Of a stretch of 22,818 nt of DNA, positions 14,745 through 21,662 are shown one piece after another. The stretch is from positions 1 through 22,818 of the forward strand of contig JALOAM010000029.1 in assembly GCA_023228765.1 (NCBI GenBank), read 5' to 3'. Below the pieces are notes generated by a model. It made no database searches and was not told the DNA's origin. It saw only the letters and a list, made by a program, of their open reading frames with translations. The translations under genes and the position numbers were made by a program. Source of the DNA: Dehalococcoidia bacterium. Its GTDB lineage: Bacteria; Chloroflexota; Dehalococcoidia; UBA2979. Position 1 is the first letter of the stretch. The number at the start of each line of letters is the position of its first letter.

Positions 14745-15425
14745 CTACTCCTCTGACTCCTCGATCGTCTCATCCTCGTCGAGGTCGTCCGTGTCGCCGT
14801 CCTCGAACTCCTCGAGCGCCCATTCCGGAATCGTGCCGAGGGTCACGGGTTTGCCGCACATCTCCCCGAGGGCACTCGCAAGCGCGTTCGCGCGCTCCAG
14901 CGACTCGTCGGACAGCCGACGCGCCTGGGTGATCGAAGTCACCTCCAGCACGCGCTGGTTGTCCTTCACCAGCCGTACTTCCCAGCGCACCACGTCCTGC
15001 AGGTCGCCGGAGCCGAGCTCGTCCTCGAAGTCCCCGCCGACCTCGATGTGGTCGATGCGAGGGAACGGCACGAGTTCCCGGGTGCCCAACCCGAGGCCGA
15101 GGAACCCCTGCTGCCAGCGGCAGGTGCCCTTCTTGCGCTCCATGATGAACGCCGAGCCGAGAAGGTTGTAGACCAGCCCGAGGACGCCCGCGGGGCCGGC
15201 GATGATCACGAACAGCAGCAGGAGCATCAGCACCCACAGCGGCAGCGAGTCCATCCATCGCACGATGGCGAAACACGCGGCGACCGTCAGCGTCGCCTGG
15301 ATCGCCGGTCCGATGAGCACGCTCCTCGAGGGCTTCACGAGGATCTGGTCCGGCGAGATCACTGCATACGCCCTCGAGAGGGGGATGCGCTGCCGGGTGG
15401 TGCTTGCTGACCCTGCTTCGTTCAT
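14745..15425 (-). CDS. Uncharacterised membrane protein with acidic tail
   Basis: I do not recognise this 226-residue protein. It has a polar N-terminus (1-36), two strong membrane helices (about 37-57 and 61-92), then a cytoplasmic-looking domain (95-200) with repeated beta-like segments such as REL-VPFPRIDHIEVGG, VRWEVRLVKDN and VLEVTSITQARRL, which could be a PH-like or similar small fold. It ends in a very acidic tail (EFEDGDTDDLDEDETIEESEE region). The ATG at 15425 has a weak GCAGG. The gene is divergent from the UPF0434 gene at 15511 and is the first of a run leading into purF, purM and purH; whether it shares their promoter is unclear. Confidence 0.8.
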   Translation of the reverse strand: MNEAGSASTTRQRIPLSRAYAVISPDQILVKPSRSVLIGPAIQATLTVAACFAIVRWMDSLPLWVLMLLLLFVIIAGPAGVLGLVYNLLGSAFIMERKKGTCRWQQGFLGLGLGTRELVPFPRIDHIEVGGDFEDELGSGDLQDVVRWEVRLVKDNQRVLEVTSITQARRLSDESLERANALASALGEMCGKPVTLGTIPEWALEEFEDGDTDDLDEDETIEESEE

Positions 15426-15476
15426 CGCCTGCTGTTCCCGTAACGGCTTTCGGCCTCAGAAGGCCAGTCTACGTTT

Positions 15477-15495
15477 GCGGCCCGGTACGGGCCGC
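15477..15495. promoter_or_regulatory. Near-perfect palindrome in a divergent intergenic region
   Basis: GCGGCCCG-GTA-CGGGCCGC is an 8-bp perfect stem with a three-base loop, 15 bp before the ATG of the plus-strand gene in the 85-bp divergent region. A smaller stem GGCCT-CAGA-AGGCC lies at 15452-15465. It may be an operator for one or both directions, or a leader hairpin. I see no convincing -35/-10 pair. Confidence 0.4.
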
Positions 15496-15510
15496 CCGTA
15501 GGATCACGGC

Positions 15511-15729
15511 ATGCGACGCGACCTCATGGACATCCTCGCCTGCCCCCTCGACAAGTCCGAGCTGCGCCTCGACGTCACGGCCGAGCAGGACGGCGACGTG
15601 CTCACCGGCACTCTCACCTGCACCCAGTGCGCCGAGGCCTACCCGATCACCGAGGGCATCCCGAACCTGCTCCCGCCCGACCTCCGCGCCGCGATGGCGG
15701 AGGCCTCCTCCGAGCCGACGGGCCACTAG
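15511..15729 (+). CDS. UPF0434/Trm112-like small zinc-ribbon protein
   Basis: The 72-residue product matches the UPF0434 (YcaR) group of Trm112-like proteins, small partners that in archaea and eukaryotes activate methyltransferases. Hallmarks are DILACPLDKSEL near the start (Cys11), CTQC (Cys37, Cys40), and YPITEGIPNLLP (44-55). The fourth zinc ligand position of four-cysteine members is Asp in CPLDK, as in many bacterial UPF0434 proteins. ATG 15511 follows a TAGGA sequence. The following small membrane-protein gene starts 10 bp after its stop. Confidence 0.93.
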   Translation: MRRDLMDILACPLDKSELRLDVTAEQDGDVLTGTLTCTQCAEAYPITEGIPNLLPPDLRAAMAEASSEPTGH

Positions 15730-15739
15730 GACCGGACGC

Positions 15740-16018
15740 ATGAACCCGGACGACCCGTTCTTCATGACCCAGCAGCGGTCGCGCCAGATCGGCCGCGCGC
15801 TCATGGCCCTCGCCGGCCTCCAGCTGCTCGTCTTCTTCGTCGGCGCAGTCCGCCGCTCCTACCTCGTCGTCGCGGTGCCGGTGGGCATCGCCGTCGGCAT
15901 CGCCTCCGGCTTCCTCTTCTGGGTCGGCTACACCATGTCCGTGAAGGACTGGGACGACCCCGAGGACTACCCGCCCGCCGCCCTCGACGGCGCGCCGCCG
16001 CCGGAGTCGATGGGCTAG
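15740..16018 (+). CDS. Small two-helix membrane protein
   Basis: The ATG at 15740 gives 92 residues. Two membrane helices are visible (about 17-36 and 40-64) joined by a very short basic turn (VRRSY), then a hydrophilic acidic and proline-rich tail (WDDPEDYPPA). The frame is open further upstream through the UPF0434 gene, but AGGACC sits 9 bases before this ATG and the upstream gene stops 10 bp earlier. I recognise no family. Its stop codon shares bases with the stop of the convergent FolK-GNAT gene. Confidence 0.75.
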   Translation: MNPDDPFFMTQQRSRQIGRALMALAGLQLLVFFVGAVRRSYLVVAVPVGIAVGIASGFLFWVGYTMSVKDWDDPEDYPPAALDGAPPPESMG

Positions 16019-17052
16019 CCTCCGCGACGGGAGCCGGGCCACTCGTACACCAGCATGTCTCGTCCGGCCGTGGTCACCCAGTCTCGGGAGGGCTGACGCA
16101 GGAATCCCAACCGCTCGTACAGACGGTGTGCGGCCTGCATCGAGGGCTGCGTCGACAACACGAGCCCCCGGCCCTCACGCCGCGCGAGCAGCAGACACGC
16201 CCTCACCAGCCGCTCGCCCGCACCCGATCGCCGCAAACCGGGATCGACGGCCAACAGGCGCATCTCGTCCTCGTCCGGCCCGGCGATCTGTCGCAGGGGC
16301 GACGCAACGCGGAGATAGCAGACGCACCCGACGGGCCCGGCCTCCGCAGCTTCCGCCGCCACCAACACGACGGTCGCCGGGTCCACCTGCAGCCCGTCGA
16401 GGAACGCGTCGAACGGCACCGCCTCCGAGTAGGCCTCGCCGACGTAGACACGACGCAGGAGTGCACGGAGCGCCGGTAGGTCCGCGGTCGTCGCAGGTCT
16501 GACGCCCTCAGCCCACTCCGGGCCGGCGACCCGCACGACCTCGTCCCGCTCGCTCCCAGGCCTCGCGTCCCGCAGTTCCTCGATCGTGGCCCCCAGCAGC
16601 GGATGCGCCACGCTCCCCGCGATCTCCGCGAGGGGCACGAGGACGAAGGACCGCTCCGCGAGGAGTGCGTGCGGCACGACCAGATCCGGCTCCGCCACGG
16701 TCTCGCCTTCGATCAGCGCGATGTCCACGTCGACCGGGCGGGCCGTCCAGCGCTCCGCGGTGAAGTCGCGGCCCGCGTCCGCCTCGATGCGTTTCGCGAG
16801 GACGAGGAGCTCGCGCGCGGTGAGTGCGGAGACGCTCCCAACGACGGCGTTGAGGAACGCGGGCTGGTGGGTCACCCCCCATGGCGGCGTCTCGTACAGC
16901 GACGACGCCGCGTCGATGTCGACACCACCCGCGCGCAGGCCTCGGACGGCGGCGCGGAGGTGCGCCCCGCGGTCGCCGAGGTTGGAGCCGAGGGCGAGGT
17001 AGACGCGACGGGGTGAGGTCGGTCGGGGTGAAGCGGAGTGGAGCGATGTCAC
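16015..17052 (-). CDS. folK: FolK-GNAT fusion: HPPK joined to an N-acetyltransferase domain
   Basis: The 345-residue product joins two enzymes without a frame break. Residues about 16-165 are 6-hydroxymethyl-7,8-dihydropterin pyrophosphokinase (folate synthesis), with YLALGSNLGDR (18-28), ETPPWGV (54-60), FLNAV and RPVDVDIALIE (105-115). Residues about 183-340 are a GNAT acetyltransferase, with GVRPATTADLPALRALL, the acetyl-CoA loop LAVDPGLRRSGAGERLV (267-283) and HRLYERLGF (309-317). The start is GTG 17052, overlapping the folP stop by four bases (GTGA), which indicates translational coupling. The larger upstream open frame is a shadow of folP. The acetyl acceptor is unknown. Misassembly is unlikely because the linker region is smooth, but a fusion artefact cannot be excluded without relatives. 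Confidence 0.9.
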   Translation of the reverse strand: MTSLHSASPRPTSPRRVYLALGSNLGDRGAHLRAAVRGLRAGGVDIDAASSLYETPPWGVTHQPAFLNAVVGSVSALTARELLVLAKRIEADAGRDFTAERWTARPVDVDIALIEGETVAEPDLVVPHALLAERSFVLVPLAEIAGSVAHPLLGATIEELRDARPGSERDEVVRVAGPEWAEGVRPATTADLPALRALLRRVYVGEAYSEAVPFDAFLDGLQVDPATVVLVAAEAAEAGPVGCVCYLRVASPLRQIAGPDEDEMRLLAVDPGLRRSGAGERLVRACLLLARREGRGLVLSTQPSMQAAHRLYERLGFLRQPSRDWVTTAGRDMLVYEWPGSRRGG

Positions 17053-17891
17053 GCGCGGACGACGGCGTCGGTCACCTTCGCGACGCACACCATCTCCTCC
17101 ACGTCGTGCACGCGCACGATGTCCGCGCCGTTCGCGATGGAGACGGCAACGGTCGCCGCCGTGCCGTGGACGCGCTCCTGCGCGGGCCGGTCGATCACGT
17201 AGCCGATCGAGGACTTCCTCGACGTGCCGATCAGGACAGGCCGGCCGAGGCGCTTCAGCTCCTCCAGCCGGCGCAGCATCTCGAAGTCGCGGACGGGACC
17301 CCAGCCGAAGCCGTAGCCCGGGTCCACGATGATCCGCTCCTCCGGCACGCCCGCGGTCATCAGCGCGGTCATGCACTCGCGCAGCCCGGCGCGAACGTCC
17401 TTCATCACGTCGCCACCGAACGCGCGCCCCCGCTGGTTGTGCATCGCGATCACCGGGACGCCCAGCGCCGCGATCGCCCTCGGCATCTCGGGATCGCCCA
17501 GGCAGCCCGTGACGTCGTTCACCGCGTCCGCGCCGTACTCGATCGCGCGCCGCGCCACCTCGGCCTTCGAGGTGTCCACGGAGATCGGGAGGTCGAACGC
17601 GCGCCGCACCGGCCCCAGCACCAGCTGGAGGCGCTTCCACTCCTGGTCCGCATCCACGGACTGGAAGTCCGGCCGCGTGGACTCCGCACCGATGTCCAGC
17701 CAGTCCGCGCCCGCGGCCACCATCGCCTCCGCACGCCTCAGCGCCTCGTCCGGGTCCACCAACCCGTCCCCGGAAAACGAGTCCGGCGAGGCGTTCAGGA
17801 TCCCTATGACGTAGGTGCGCGCCCCCCACTCGAACGTCGTCGAGCCGACCTGGATCGGAGCGGGGACGGGATGCCTCGACCGGTCGAGCAT
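17049..17891 (-). CDS. folP: Dihydropteroate synthase
   Basis: The 280-residue TIM-barrel enzyme condenses the FolK product with p-aminobenzoate. Visible signatures are VIGILNASPDSFSGDG (28-43; the usual Thr before PDSF is Ser), DIGAESTRPD (66-75), SVDTSK (104-109), NDVTG, VDPGYGFGWGP, IGTSRKSSIG and RVHDVEEM near the end. The usual GFGK reads GFGW, a departure worth checking against relatives. Its ATG overlaps the TGA of the JAMM peptidase gene by one base and its own stop overlaps the folK GTG, so the three genes are tightly coupled. Such coupling of Mec with folate genes is a context oddity rather than a functional link I can name. Confidence 0.95.
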   Translation of the reverse strand: MLDRSRHPVPAPIQVGSTTFEWGARTYVIGILNASPDSFSGDGLVDPDEALRRAEAMVAAGADWLDIGAESTRPDFQSVDADQEWKRLQLVLGPVRRAFDLPISVDTSKAEVARRAIEYGADAVNDVTGCLGDPEMPRAIAALGVPVIAMHNQRGRAFGGDVMKDVRAGLRECMTALMTAGVPEERIIVDPGYGFGWGPVRDFEMLRRLEELKRLGRPVLIGTSRKSSIGYVIDRPAQERVHGTAATVAVSIANGADIVRVHDVEEMVCVAKVTDAVVRA

Positions 17892-18331
17892 CAGACGACC
17901 TCGATCGCTTCTTCCTCGATGTGCCCGCCCTGCCGGATCTGGAACGCCCGGACGGAGGGCTCCTCATGCTCCAGCGAGACGAGGATGTAGTACGTCCCCG
18001 GGAACATCGGCGGCTGCTCTACCTCTCCAGGCGGGAAGAACGCCATCCGCACATCCGTCGGCGAGGGATACGCCTGCGACGCTACGTGCGAGTGGTAGAT
18101 CGCGAAGAGAGTGTCCCCCTCCTCGTCGCGCTTCCGCTCCAGCTTCATCATCTGCAGCGGGTCCATCTCGTACCGGTACGGACTGGCCGCGGCGTTCTTG
18201 ACGCGGTGCACCTCCAGCGTGGGATCGCCCTCGCCGGGTACGGCGTGCACCATCCCGCACGCCTCGTTCGGGAGATCCTCCCGCGCGTGCGCCACCATCT
18301 CATCGATCACGGCCTGTGCAATCCGCGGCAT
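17891..18331 (-). CDS. mec: JAMM/MPN+ metallopeptidase, Mec-like (CysO-cysteine peptidase candidate)
   Basis: The 146-residue product is a bacterial JAMM zinc peptidase (family M67). The complete motif is present: Glu23 in NEACG, His80-Ser81-His82, then seven residues, Ser90, two residues and Asp93. Mycobacterial Mec with this architecture releases cysteine from the CysO-Cys adduct; other JAMM proteins (QbsD, HcyD) trim extra residues from sulfur-carrier C-termini. Here the carriers about 3.3 and 4.4 kb upstream end in GGR, so either or both activities are plausible (inference). The ATG has AAGGG eight bases upstream; the start region overlaps the 3' end of the DUF559 frame by 25 bp, and folP begins one base before its stop ends. 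Confidence 0.9.
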   Translation of the reverse strand: MPRIAQAVIDEMVAHAREDLPNEACGMVHAVPGEGDPTLEVHRVKNAAASPYRYEMDPLQMMKLERKRDEEGDTLFAIYHSHVASQAYPSPTDVRMAFFPPGEVEQPPMFPGTYYILVSLEHEEPSVRAFQIRQGGHIEEEAIEVV

Positions 18332-18729
18332 GAACTGCCCTTCAGTCCTGCTCCCCCTCGGACTCCGGCCCCCTCCCCCCTCTGGGGGAGGGTTGGGGAG
18401 AGGGAAGTGAGCGTCTGCCAGATGACCTGCTCAACGTGCTCGATGTCCGTGAGCACCTCTTGGTTGGAGAATCTCAGCACTTCAAGATTCTGTCCCTCAA
18501 GCCACAGGTCACGCTCGTCATCGTAGGCAACCTGCTCGGCATGGTGGTTCCCATCGACTTCGACCACCAGCTCCTGCTCAAGACAGATGAAGTCGACGTA
18601 GTAGTGCCCCACCTGGTGCTGCCGTCGGAATTTGAAGCCGCCGAGGCGACCGGCGCGGAGCACATTCCAGAGCTTTCGCTCCGCATCAGTCGATTTCTTG
18701 CGAAGTGCCCGCGCTCGTTCCTTGCCCAC
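18307..18729 (-). CDS. DUF559 (Vsr-like) endonuclease-domain protein embedded in REP-like repeats
   Basis: The 140-residue frame begins with a DUF559 domain (about 1-107) of the PD-(D/E)xK nuclease superfamily. Conserved elements are AERKLWNVLR (16-25), KFRRQHQVGHYYVDF (33-47; Asp46), LVVEVDGNHH (54-63; Glu57, Asp59) and a following YDDERD. The substrate is unknown. Residues from about 108 (TSLSPTLPQRGEG) are simply the translated palindromic repeat, followed by 20 residues reading into the mec start, so the natural protein probably ended near residue 107. Start GTG 18729 has GGAG seven bases upstream. A second repeat copy stands 15 bp before the start. The gene looks like cargo or the engine of a small mobile unit. 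Confidence 0.82.
   Translation of the reverse strand: MGKERARALRKKSTDAERKLWNVLRAGRLGGFKFRRQHQVGHYYVDFICLEQELVVEVDGNHHAEQVAYDDERDLWLEGQNLEVLRFSNQEVLTDIEHVEQVIWQTLTSLSPTLPQRGEGAGVRGGAGLKGSSCRGLHRP
18364..18407 (+). repeat. REP-like palindromic repeat, type B, copy 3
   Basis: The palindrome CCCTCCCCC(C)-TCT-GGGGGAGGG is followed by TTGGGGAGAGGGAAG and preceded by TCCGGCC. It lies inside the 3' end of the DUF559 frame and 33 bp before the mec start, and is a direct repeat of the copy at 18745. Confidence 0.88.
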
Positions 18730-18744
18730 GCTACCGCTCCACGT

Positions 18745-18788
18745 TCCGGCCCCCTCCCCCTCTGGGGGAGGGTGGGGGAGAGGGAAGA
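18745..18788 (+). repeat. REP-like palindromic repeat, type B, copy 4
   Basis: TTCCGGCC, the perfect 9-bp stem CCCTCCCCC/GGGGGAGGG with a TCT loop, and a GGGGGAGAGGGAAG tail. It is in the same orientation as copy 3, nearly identical over about 40 bp, and lies just upstream of the DUF559 start codon. Copies 3 and 4 bracket the gene as direct repeats about 380 bp apart. Confidence 0.88.
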
Positions 18789-18899
18789 AGGGACGTCACA
18801 CATTCGAAGATGGTGGACTCGCTACGAGAGGTTGTCAGACGTTCGGTCTGGCCGCTGGTCTTGGGTTCGTACGTCATCCTCACCACAACCGCTCTCTCT

Positions 18900-18940
18900 G
18901 CCCTCTCCCCAACCCTCCCCCAGAGGGGGAGGGGGTCGGA
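18900..18940 (-). repeat. REP-like palindromic repeat, type B, copy 5 (inverted)
   Basis: Read on the minus strand this is the same unit: stem CCCTCCCCC/GGGGGAGGG (18933-18925 and 18921-18913) and tail TTGGGGAGAGGG. It faces copy 4 across about 110 bp, like the facing pair at 3421-3564. No gene is supported in 18789-18899. Confidence 0.88.
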
Positions 18941-19006
18941 GGTCTGCACCTCCGCTGTGGGGAGGGGGTCAGAACTCTGCTCCCGAAGCCACCCGACTGC
19001 CCCGCC
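18941..19006. repeat. Degenerate repeat next to copy 5
   Basis: Starting inside copy 5, GGAGGGGGTCGGAGGTCTGC is followed about 35 bp later by the similar GGAGGGGGTCAGAACTCTGC. This suggests an imperfect duplication at the outer edge of the repeat/DUF559 unit. Nothing else is seen before the next gene. Confidence 0.5.
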
Positions 19007-19408
19007 TCACTCCCACGGCCGGGGCTCGCCGTCGTCGATGCAGGCTCCGGCGGACAGCCGCATCTGCACGAAGTTGAGGCTCACCGGGGAGGGGAGGAGG
19101 TGCTCCACCCAGTGGTCGCGCTCCCGCTCCGGGAGGCGGTCGAGGAGGTCACCGAGGGTGGTGTGCAGGAAGGTGGGAGCGCCGGGGGCCTCGACGATGC
19201 CGAGGTCTAGCGACCACGAGCCGGGGATACTGATGCGGCCGACGGTGGCCGTGCGGAGGAGTGTGGCGGAGGGGTGCTCCCGATAGCGGTCGAGGACCTC
19301 CGCGCGGAAGTGGACGTGGAGGGCGCGGCCATCCCCCGAGCGCAGGACGCGCCGGAGGATGGCCTGCTCGAGGTTCGAACTCGCCGCCGAGCTGGCTGCC
19401 GAGGTCAT
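19007..19408 (-). CDS. Uncharacterised 133-residue protein downstream of the sulfurtransferase
   Basis: I do not recognise this protein. It is soluble, with no signal peptide or membrane helix. It has a helical N-terminus (LEQAILRRVLRSG), a beta-rich centre (ALHVHFRAEVLDRYREH, then ATLLRTATVGRISIPGSW and LDLGIVEAPGAPTFLHTTLG) and the end segment WVEHLLPSPVSLNFVQMRLS. A single cysteine lies near the C-terminus (GACIDDGE). ATG 19408 has AGGA nine bases upstream, 73 bp after the sulfurtransferase stop in the same direction. It may be the last gene of the cysteine cluster before the repeat/DUF559 unit. Function unknown. Confidence 0.75.
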   Translation of the reverse strand: MTSAASSAASSNLEQAILRRVLRSGDGRALHVHFRAEVLDRYREHPSATLLRTATVGRISIPGSWSLDLGIVEAPGAPTFLHTTLGDLLDRLPERERDHWVEHLLPSPVSLNFVQMRLSAGACIDDGEPRPWE

Positions 19409-19481
19409 CAGTGTGGTCCTGTCTACCTCGGCAGCTCAGAGCGGGCGTCGAGGGCTGTGCGAACGCCTCGAAGGGTGCGGG

Positions 19482-20303
19482 CTACTTCTCGATCGGGACG
19501 CCGACCATGGAGCCGTACTCGGTCCATGAGCCGTCGTAGTTCTTCACGTTGTCGTAGCCCAGGATGTGCTTCAGCACGAACCAGGTGTGGCTGGAGCGCT
19601 CGCCGATGCGGCAGTAGGCGATGGTGTCGCCGTTGGGCTGGACGCCGGCGCCCTCGTACAGGGACTTGAGCTCCTCCACGGACTTGAAGGTGCCGTCCTC
19701 GTTGACCGCGCGGGCCCACGGGATGTTCTTCGCGCCGGGGATGTGACCGCCGCGCTGCGCGGTCTCCGTCATGCCCGGAGGGGCGATGACCTCGCCGGTG
19801 AACTCGGCTGGGCTGCGGACGTCCACGAGGTTCGTCGGGGAGCCGACCGCCTGCAGCACCTCGTCGCGCTTGGCGCGGATGCTCGCGTCGGCCTCCTGCG
19901 CGGCGTAGGAGGACGCGGCCGGGGAGGGCTCCGTGGTGGTGGTCGGGCGGTTGTCCGCCAGCCACTTCACGCGGCCGCCGTCCATCAGGGAGACCTGCTG
20001 GTGGCCGTACAGCTCCATCAGCCAGAGCGCGTAGGCGGCGAACCAGTTGTTGTTGTCGCCGTACAGGACCACGTGCGTGTCCGGCGTGATGCCGGAGCGC
20101 TGCATCAGCGCCTCGAAGTCCGCCTTCGTCAGGATGTCGCGGGTCACCGGGTCCTGGAGCTGGGTGGTCCAGTTCCACGCCACGGCGCCTTCGAGGTGTC
20201 CCTCGCGGTAGGCCTCGGTGTCCACGTCTACCTCGACCAGGCGGACGTTGTCGTCGCCCTGGTGCTCCTGCACCCAGTCGGCGGTGACCAGCTTGTCGAC
20301 CAT
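19482..20303 (-). CDS. Two-domain thiosulfate sulfurtransferase (rhodanese)
   Basis: The 273-residue product has two rhodanese domains (about 1-130 and 140-273). Only the second has the active-site cysteine, in AYCRIGERSSHTWFVL; the loop CRIGERS is of the thiosulfate sulfurtransferase type rather than the CG[SA]GVTA of mercaptopyruvate sulfurtransferases. It resembles mycobacterial CysA2/CysA3, including the KNYDGSWTEYG segment near the end. It would carry sulfane sulfur as a persulfide to the MoeB/sulfur-carrier pair, since MoeB here has no rhodanese domain of its own (inference from context). The start is ATG 20303, eight bases after AAGGAG; the frame is open 17 codons further upstream. It follows cysM by 95 bp. 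Confidence 0.93.
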   Translation of the reverse strand: MVDKLVTADWVQEHQGDDNVRLVEVDVDTEAYREGHLEGAVAWNWTTQLQDPVTRDILTKADFEALMQRSGITPDTHVVLYGDNNNWFAAYALWLMELYGHQQVSLMDGGRVKWLADNRPTTTTEPSPAASSYAAQEADASIRAKRDEVLQAVGSPTNLVDVRSPAEFTGEVIAPPGMTETAQRGGHIPGAKNIPWARAVNEDGTFKSVEELKSLYEGAGVQPNGDTIAYCRIGERSSHTWFVLKHILGYDNVKNYDGSWTEYGSMVGVPIEK

Positions 20304-20398
20304 CTCCGTACTCCTTCTGCCACGGCGAGGGCCGAGGTGGCCTCCCGCTGTCATGCGTTCGCTCTGTCAGAGGCAGCGCGGGGCGAGGGTGTCCCGCG

Positions 20399-21334
20399 TC
20401 ACCACCACAGCTTCTCCGCGACGGCCTCGCGGATGTCCTCGTAGTCCTGGCTCCAGAGGCCGGTGGAGAGGTACTTCCATCCCCCGTCCGCGAGGAGGAC
20501 GACGATCTTGCCGGACTCCATGCGCTCGGCCGTGCGCTGCGCGGTCCTCACCGCTGAGCCTGCCGAGATGCCGGCGAAGACGCCGGTCTTCTGCGTCAGC
20601 TCCTTGGTGATGGCGAAGGAGGTAGCAGAGTCCACCACGATCCGCCCGTCCAGCACCTGGTCGTCGAAGACCGGGGGGATGTAGCCGTCCTCCAGCGCGC
20701 GCAGGCCCTGCACGAGGTCGCCGGGGTGCGGCGCCGCGGCCACGACGCGGATCGCGGGGTTGTGCTCCTTCAGCCGCCGGCCGACGCCGGTCAGCGTCCC
20801 GCCGGTGCCGAGGCCCGCGATGAACACATCAAGGTCGGGGAGGTCCGCGATGATCTCCGGCGCGGTGGTGTCGTAGTGCGCGCGAGGGTTCATCTCGTTC
20901 TCGTACTGGAACAGCATCACCCACTCGGGGTGCTCATCCCGGATCTGCGTCGCCATCCGCACGGCGCCGTTCGATCCGTCCGCGCCCGGCGAGAGGATGA
21001 TCTCCGCCCCGTACGCCTTGAGGAGCGCGACACGCTCCGAGGAGACGGCGTCCGGCATCACGATCTTCACGTGGTAGCCGCGCAGCTGGCCGATCATCGC
21101 GAGCGCGATGCCGGTGTTGCCGCTGGACGGTTCGAGGATGGTGTCGCCGCGCTTCAGGATCCCCTGCGCCTCGGCGTGCTGGACCATGTGGCGCGCGATC
21201 CGGTCCTTCACGGAACCGGTCGGGTTCTGGCCCTCCAGCTTGGCCCAGATCTCGACGCGCGGGTTCGGGGACATCGCGGAGATGTCCACCAGCGGCGTGT
21301 TGCCGATGAGGTCGAGGAGGCTATGAGCCTTCAC
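20399..21334 (-). CDS. cysM: PLP-dependent cysteine synthase, CysM-like
   Basis: The 311-residue product is a fold-type II PLP enzyme that makes cysteine from an activated serine. Seen are LIGNTPLV (9-16), the PLP lysine Lys43 in PTGSVKDR, EPSSGNTGIALAM (68-80), GLGTGGTLTG (174-183) and the C-terminal GGWKYLSTGLW, which is close to Mycobacterium tuberculosis CysM, an enzyme that uses O-phosphoserine and the CysO thiocarboxylate. However, where the mycobacterial enzyme has the phosphoserine-binding Arg220, this one reads APHPGD (His203), so the activated-serine substrate is uncertain. GTG start with AAGAAGGA upstream; it lies 30 bp after the carrier gene, the CysO-CysM order of mycobacteria. 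Confidence 0.93.
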   Translation of the reverse strand: MKAHSLLDLIGNTPLVDISAMSPNPRVEIWAKLEGQNPTGSVKDRIARHMVQHAEAQGILKRGDTILEPSSGNTGIALAMIGQLRGYHVKIVMPDAVSSERVALLKAYGAEIILSPGADGSNGAVRMATQIRDEHPEWVMLFQYENEMNPRAHYDTTAPEIIADLPDLDVFIAGLGTGGTLTGVGRRLKEHNPAIRVVAAAPHPGDLVQGLRALEDGYIPPVFDDQVLDGRIVVDSATSFAITKELTQKTGVFAGISAGSAVRTAQRTAERMESGKIVVLLADGGWKYLSTGLWSQDYEDIREAVAEKLWW

Positions 21335-21364
21335 GCGATCCTTCTTGCCACTCTGAGACGTCCC

Positions 21365-21643
21365 TTACCGGCCACCCGCCAGGGCGGGCAGGAAGGAGAC
21401 GGTGTCGCCGTCCTTCAGCGCGGTCTGCTTGCCGCCCAGGTAGCGGACGTCTTCGTCGTTCAGGTAGATGTTGACGAAGCGGCGCAGCTCGCCCGCTTCG
21501 TCCACCACGTTCCGGGCGAACCCGGGGTAGCTCGACTCGATGTTGTCGATGAGCTCCTCCACGGTGCCGCCGTCCGCCGTGAACTCGCGCTGGCCGTTCA
21601 CTGCCGACTGGATGACCGAGGTGACGTGCACGGTCACCGCCAT
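21365..21643 (-). CDS. cysO: Ubiquitin-like sulfur carrier protein, CysO-like, with C-terminal GGR
   Basis: The 92-residue beta-grasp protein is close to mycobacterial CysO: RRFVNIYLNDEDVRYLGG and KDGDTVSFLPALAGGR-end match the CysO pattern. CysO, ThiS and MoaD act through a free Gly-Gly end that is adenylated and converted to a thiocarboxylate. Here one Arg codon (CGG) stands between the Gly-Gly and the TAA stop, so trimming by a peptidase is predicted. The start is ATG 21643, seven bases after AAGGA, where similarity begins; the longer open frame upstream is not coding. It sits 30 bp before cysM and 167 bp after moeB, with structured sequence in that gap. Confidence 0.94.
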   Translation of the reverse strand: MAVTVHVTSVIQSAVNGQREFTADGGTVEELIDNIESSYPGFARNVVDEAGELRRFVNIYLNDEDVRYLGGKQTALKDGDTVSFLPALAGGR

Positions 21644-21662
21644 GAGACGTCCTTCCATCGCA

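Noticed and set aside
16015..17967. 650-residue protein start for FolK-GNAT
   Set aside because: The upstream part is an out-of-frame shadow of folP. The GTG at 17052 overlaps the folP stop in the usual coupled manner and starts just before HPPK similarity.
18364..18940. Classical insertion sequence around the DUF559 gene
   Set aside because: There is no transposase, no long terminal inverted repeats and no evident target duplication; only the palindromic repeats and a nuclease gene are seen.
18364..18940. CRISPR array from repeated palindromes
   Set aside because: Copies are few, in mixed orientation, unequally spaced and separated by a gene; there are no cas genes in the window.
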